From Avisuccinivibrio_A sp964399665 (GTDB taxonomy: Bacteria; Pseudomonadota; Gammaproteobacteria; Enterobacterales; Succinivibrionaceae), in assembly GCA_964399665.1 (NCBI GenBank), contig CAYNSI010000013.1, positions 1-21,355 on the forward strand: DNA of 21,355 nucleotides. Direction: 5' to 3'. Below, one piece after another: positions 20,433 through 21,355 of this stretch. The position numbers and the translations under genes are program-made. Positions within the stretch are counted from its first letter, which is position 1, and each line of letters opens with the position of its first letter. The notes under the pieces are model-generated. The model saw only the letters and a list, made by a program, of their open reading frames with translations. It did not search any database and was not told the DNA's origin.

Positions 20433-21355
20433 CTACTGCATGAGCCGCAACAGATCGTCCTCGGTCAGGGACTTGACGCTTGTTTCCGTACCCTCGAGGA
20501 AGTCCGCGGCCAGCTCGCGCTTGGACTGGTGGAGATCCAGAATGCGTTCCTCCACGCTGCCCTGCTGAACCATGCGGTAGATGGTGACGGGACGCTTCTG
20601 GCCTATGCGGTGTGCCCTGTCCGACGCCTGGTCTTCCACGGCCGGATTCCACCAGGGGTCCAGATGAATCACGTAGTCCGCGGCCGTCAGGTTGATACCC
20701 GTGCCGCCTGCCTTCAGGGAAAGCAGAAAGACGTCGCCCTCCCCGCTCTGAAAGGCAGCCACACGCTGCTTGCGCACGAGTTCCGGGGTCTGGCCGTCAA
20801 GGTACTGATACGCGATGCCCTTTTCCTCCAGAGCCGCGCGTATCTGCGCAAGATAGGTCGTGAACTGGGAGAAGGCGAGCACCTTGTGACCGGAGGCAAT
20901 GAGGTCCTCCACGGTCTCCACAAAGCGCTGGGTCTTTGAGCTGTGCTTTTCCAGCGCCATCATGTCCGGGTCGGCAAGGCCGGGATGACAGCAGGCCCTG
21001 CGCAGGCGGGTCAGCTCCGCCAGGATCTCGATACGGCGAGCCCCAGCCTTGGCATCCGAGTTTTTGAGCTTTTTCACAGCCTTCATGCGCAGGGTCTCGT
21101 AGAAGGCACGTTCCTTCTCGTTGGGCTCGACAATGATATTCTGCTCGGTCTTTTCCGGCAGCTCGTCCAGGACGGCACTCTTGAGACGCCTCAAGAGGAA
21201 GGGGCGCACCACCGCACGCAGGGCGCGCGATGCCGGCGTGCCTGGGCTTGCGGCCTTGCCGTAGCGGTGCAGGAAGTTCTCCCAGGAGCCAAGAAGACCT
21301 GGATTGATGATGTTGAACAGGCTCCAGAGATCGTCGATGCGGTTCTCGATGGGCG
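20433..21355 (-). CDS. SNF2-family DEAD/H helicase, C-terminal part (cut by window edge)
   Basis: The 3' part of an SNF2/RapA-like ATPase gene. The frame is open to the window edge, so the start lies outside; 307 residues are visible. They begin with PIENRIDDLWSLFNIINPG (helicase motif III/IV region), then RPFLLRRLK, the second RecA-like lobe with KVLAFSQFTTYL, YLDGQT, LSLKAGGTGINLTAADYV, HLDPWWNPAVEDQASDRAHR (motifs V-VI) and IGQKRPVTIYRMV. The protein ends EDDLLRLMQ. Such proteins translocate on double-stranded DNA; many bacterial copies sit in mobile or defence-linked regions, but the partner genes are not visible. Codons are strongly G/C-ending, unlike every other gene here, which suggests horizontal transfer or an assembly join. 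Confidence 0.9.
   Translation of the reverse strand, partial: PIENRIDDLWSLFNIINPGLLGSWENFLHRYGKAASPGTPASRALRAVVRPFLLRRLKSAVLDELPEKTEQNIIVEPNEKERAFYETLRMKAVKKLKNSDAKAGARRIEILAELTRLRRACCHPGLADPDMMALEKHSSKTQRFVETVEDLIASGHKVLAFSQFTTYLAQIRAALEEKGIAYQYLDGQTPELVRKQRVAAFQSGEGDVFLLSLKAGGTGINLTAADYVIHLDPWWNPAVEDQASDRAHRIGQKRPVTIYRMVQQGSVEERILDLHQSKRELAADFLEGTETSVKSLTEDDLLRLMQ

Noticed and set aside
20184..20939. Plus-strand frame of 251 codons reading from the IS66-like tail into the SNF2 region
   Set aside because: Beyond about 20330 it is antisense to the clearly real SNF2 helicase; only the first 50 or so codons resemble a transposase.

Overview
The window is a gammaproteobacterial chromosome segment dominated by one long minus-strand ribosomal-protein cluster. 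It runs from rpsJ (17635) down to a glycosyltransferase gene ending at 761. Gene order is the classic S10 - spc - alpha series. The proteins align closely with the E. coli ones as I remember them, including the GTG start of rpsM and its S4-type leader. Moderate GC, AT-rich intergenic DNA and the use of QueH would fit a gut anaerobe such as a member of Succinivibrionaceae (Aeromonadales); that placement is inference.

Layout, left to right. (1) 142-771, plus: secreted YkuD L,D-transpeptidase. (2) 761-2273, minus: GT9 heptosyltransferase-like gene and a small acidic protein of unknown function, at the 3' end of the alpha operon. (3) 2312-6436, minus: alpha operon rpsM-rpsK-rpsD-rpoA(copy B)-rplQ-rpoA(copy A). 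(4) 6437-6644: spc terminator, strong alpha promoter and S4-responsive leader. (5) 6645-12423, minus: spc operon rplN-rplX-rplE-rpsN-rpsH-rplF-rplR-rpsE-rpmD-rplO-secY-rpmJ, with its own promoter in the 138-bp rpsQ-rplN gap. (6) 12562-17635, minus: S10 operon rpsJ-rplC-rplD-rplW-rplB-rpsS-rplV-rpsC-rplP-rpmC-rpsQ, with a TATAAT promoter and an attenuator-like leader. (7) 18352-18990, plus: queH. (8) 19033-19680, minus: pyrE. (9) 19681-20360: non-coding DNA, hairpins and an IS66-type transposase tail remnant. (10) 20433-21355, minus: C-terminal part of an SNF2 helicase, clearly GC-richer than the rest and cut by the window edge.

The main result is the pair of RNA polymerase alpha genes flanking rplQ. 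Their DNA-binding C-terminal domains are nearly identical, but their N-terminal domains have diverged reciprocally. Copy A keeps the beta-contacting motifs (the equivalent of E. coli R45 and the segment around residues 64-76) and has lost part of the beta'-contacting loop. Copy B keeps the beta'-contacting loop but has replaced R44-R45 with Cys-Asp and rewritten the 64-76 segment. This is what an obligate alpha(I)/alpha(II) heterodimer would look like, a bacterial parallel to archaeal D/L or eukaryotic Rpb3/Rpb11.

Other notable items are a 48-residue Ala/Pro/Ser-rich N-terminal extension on S11, a long basic C-terminal tail on L15, a dispersed imperfect repeat flanking the ribosomal cluster in inverted orientation, and the IS-remnant/GC boundary at the right end.
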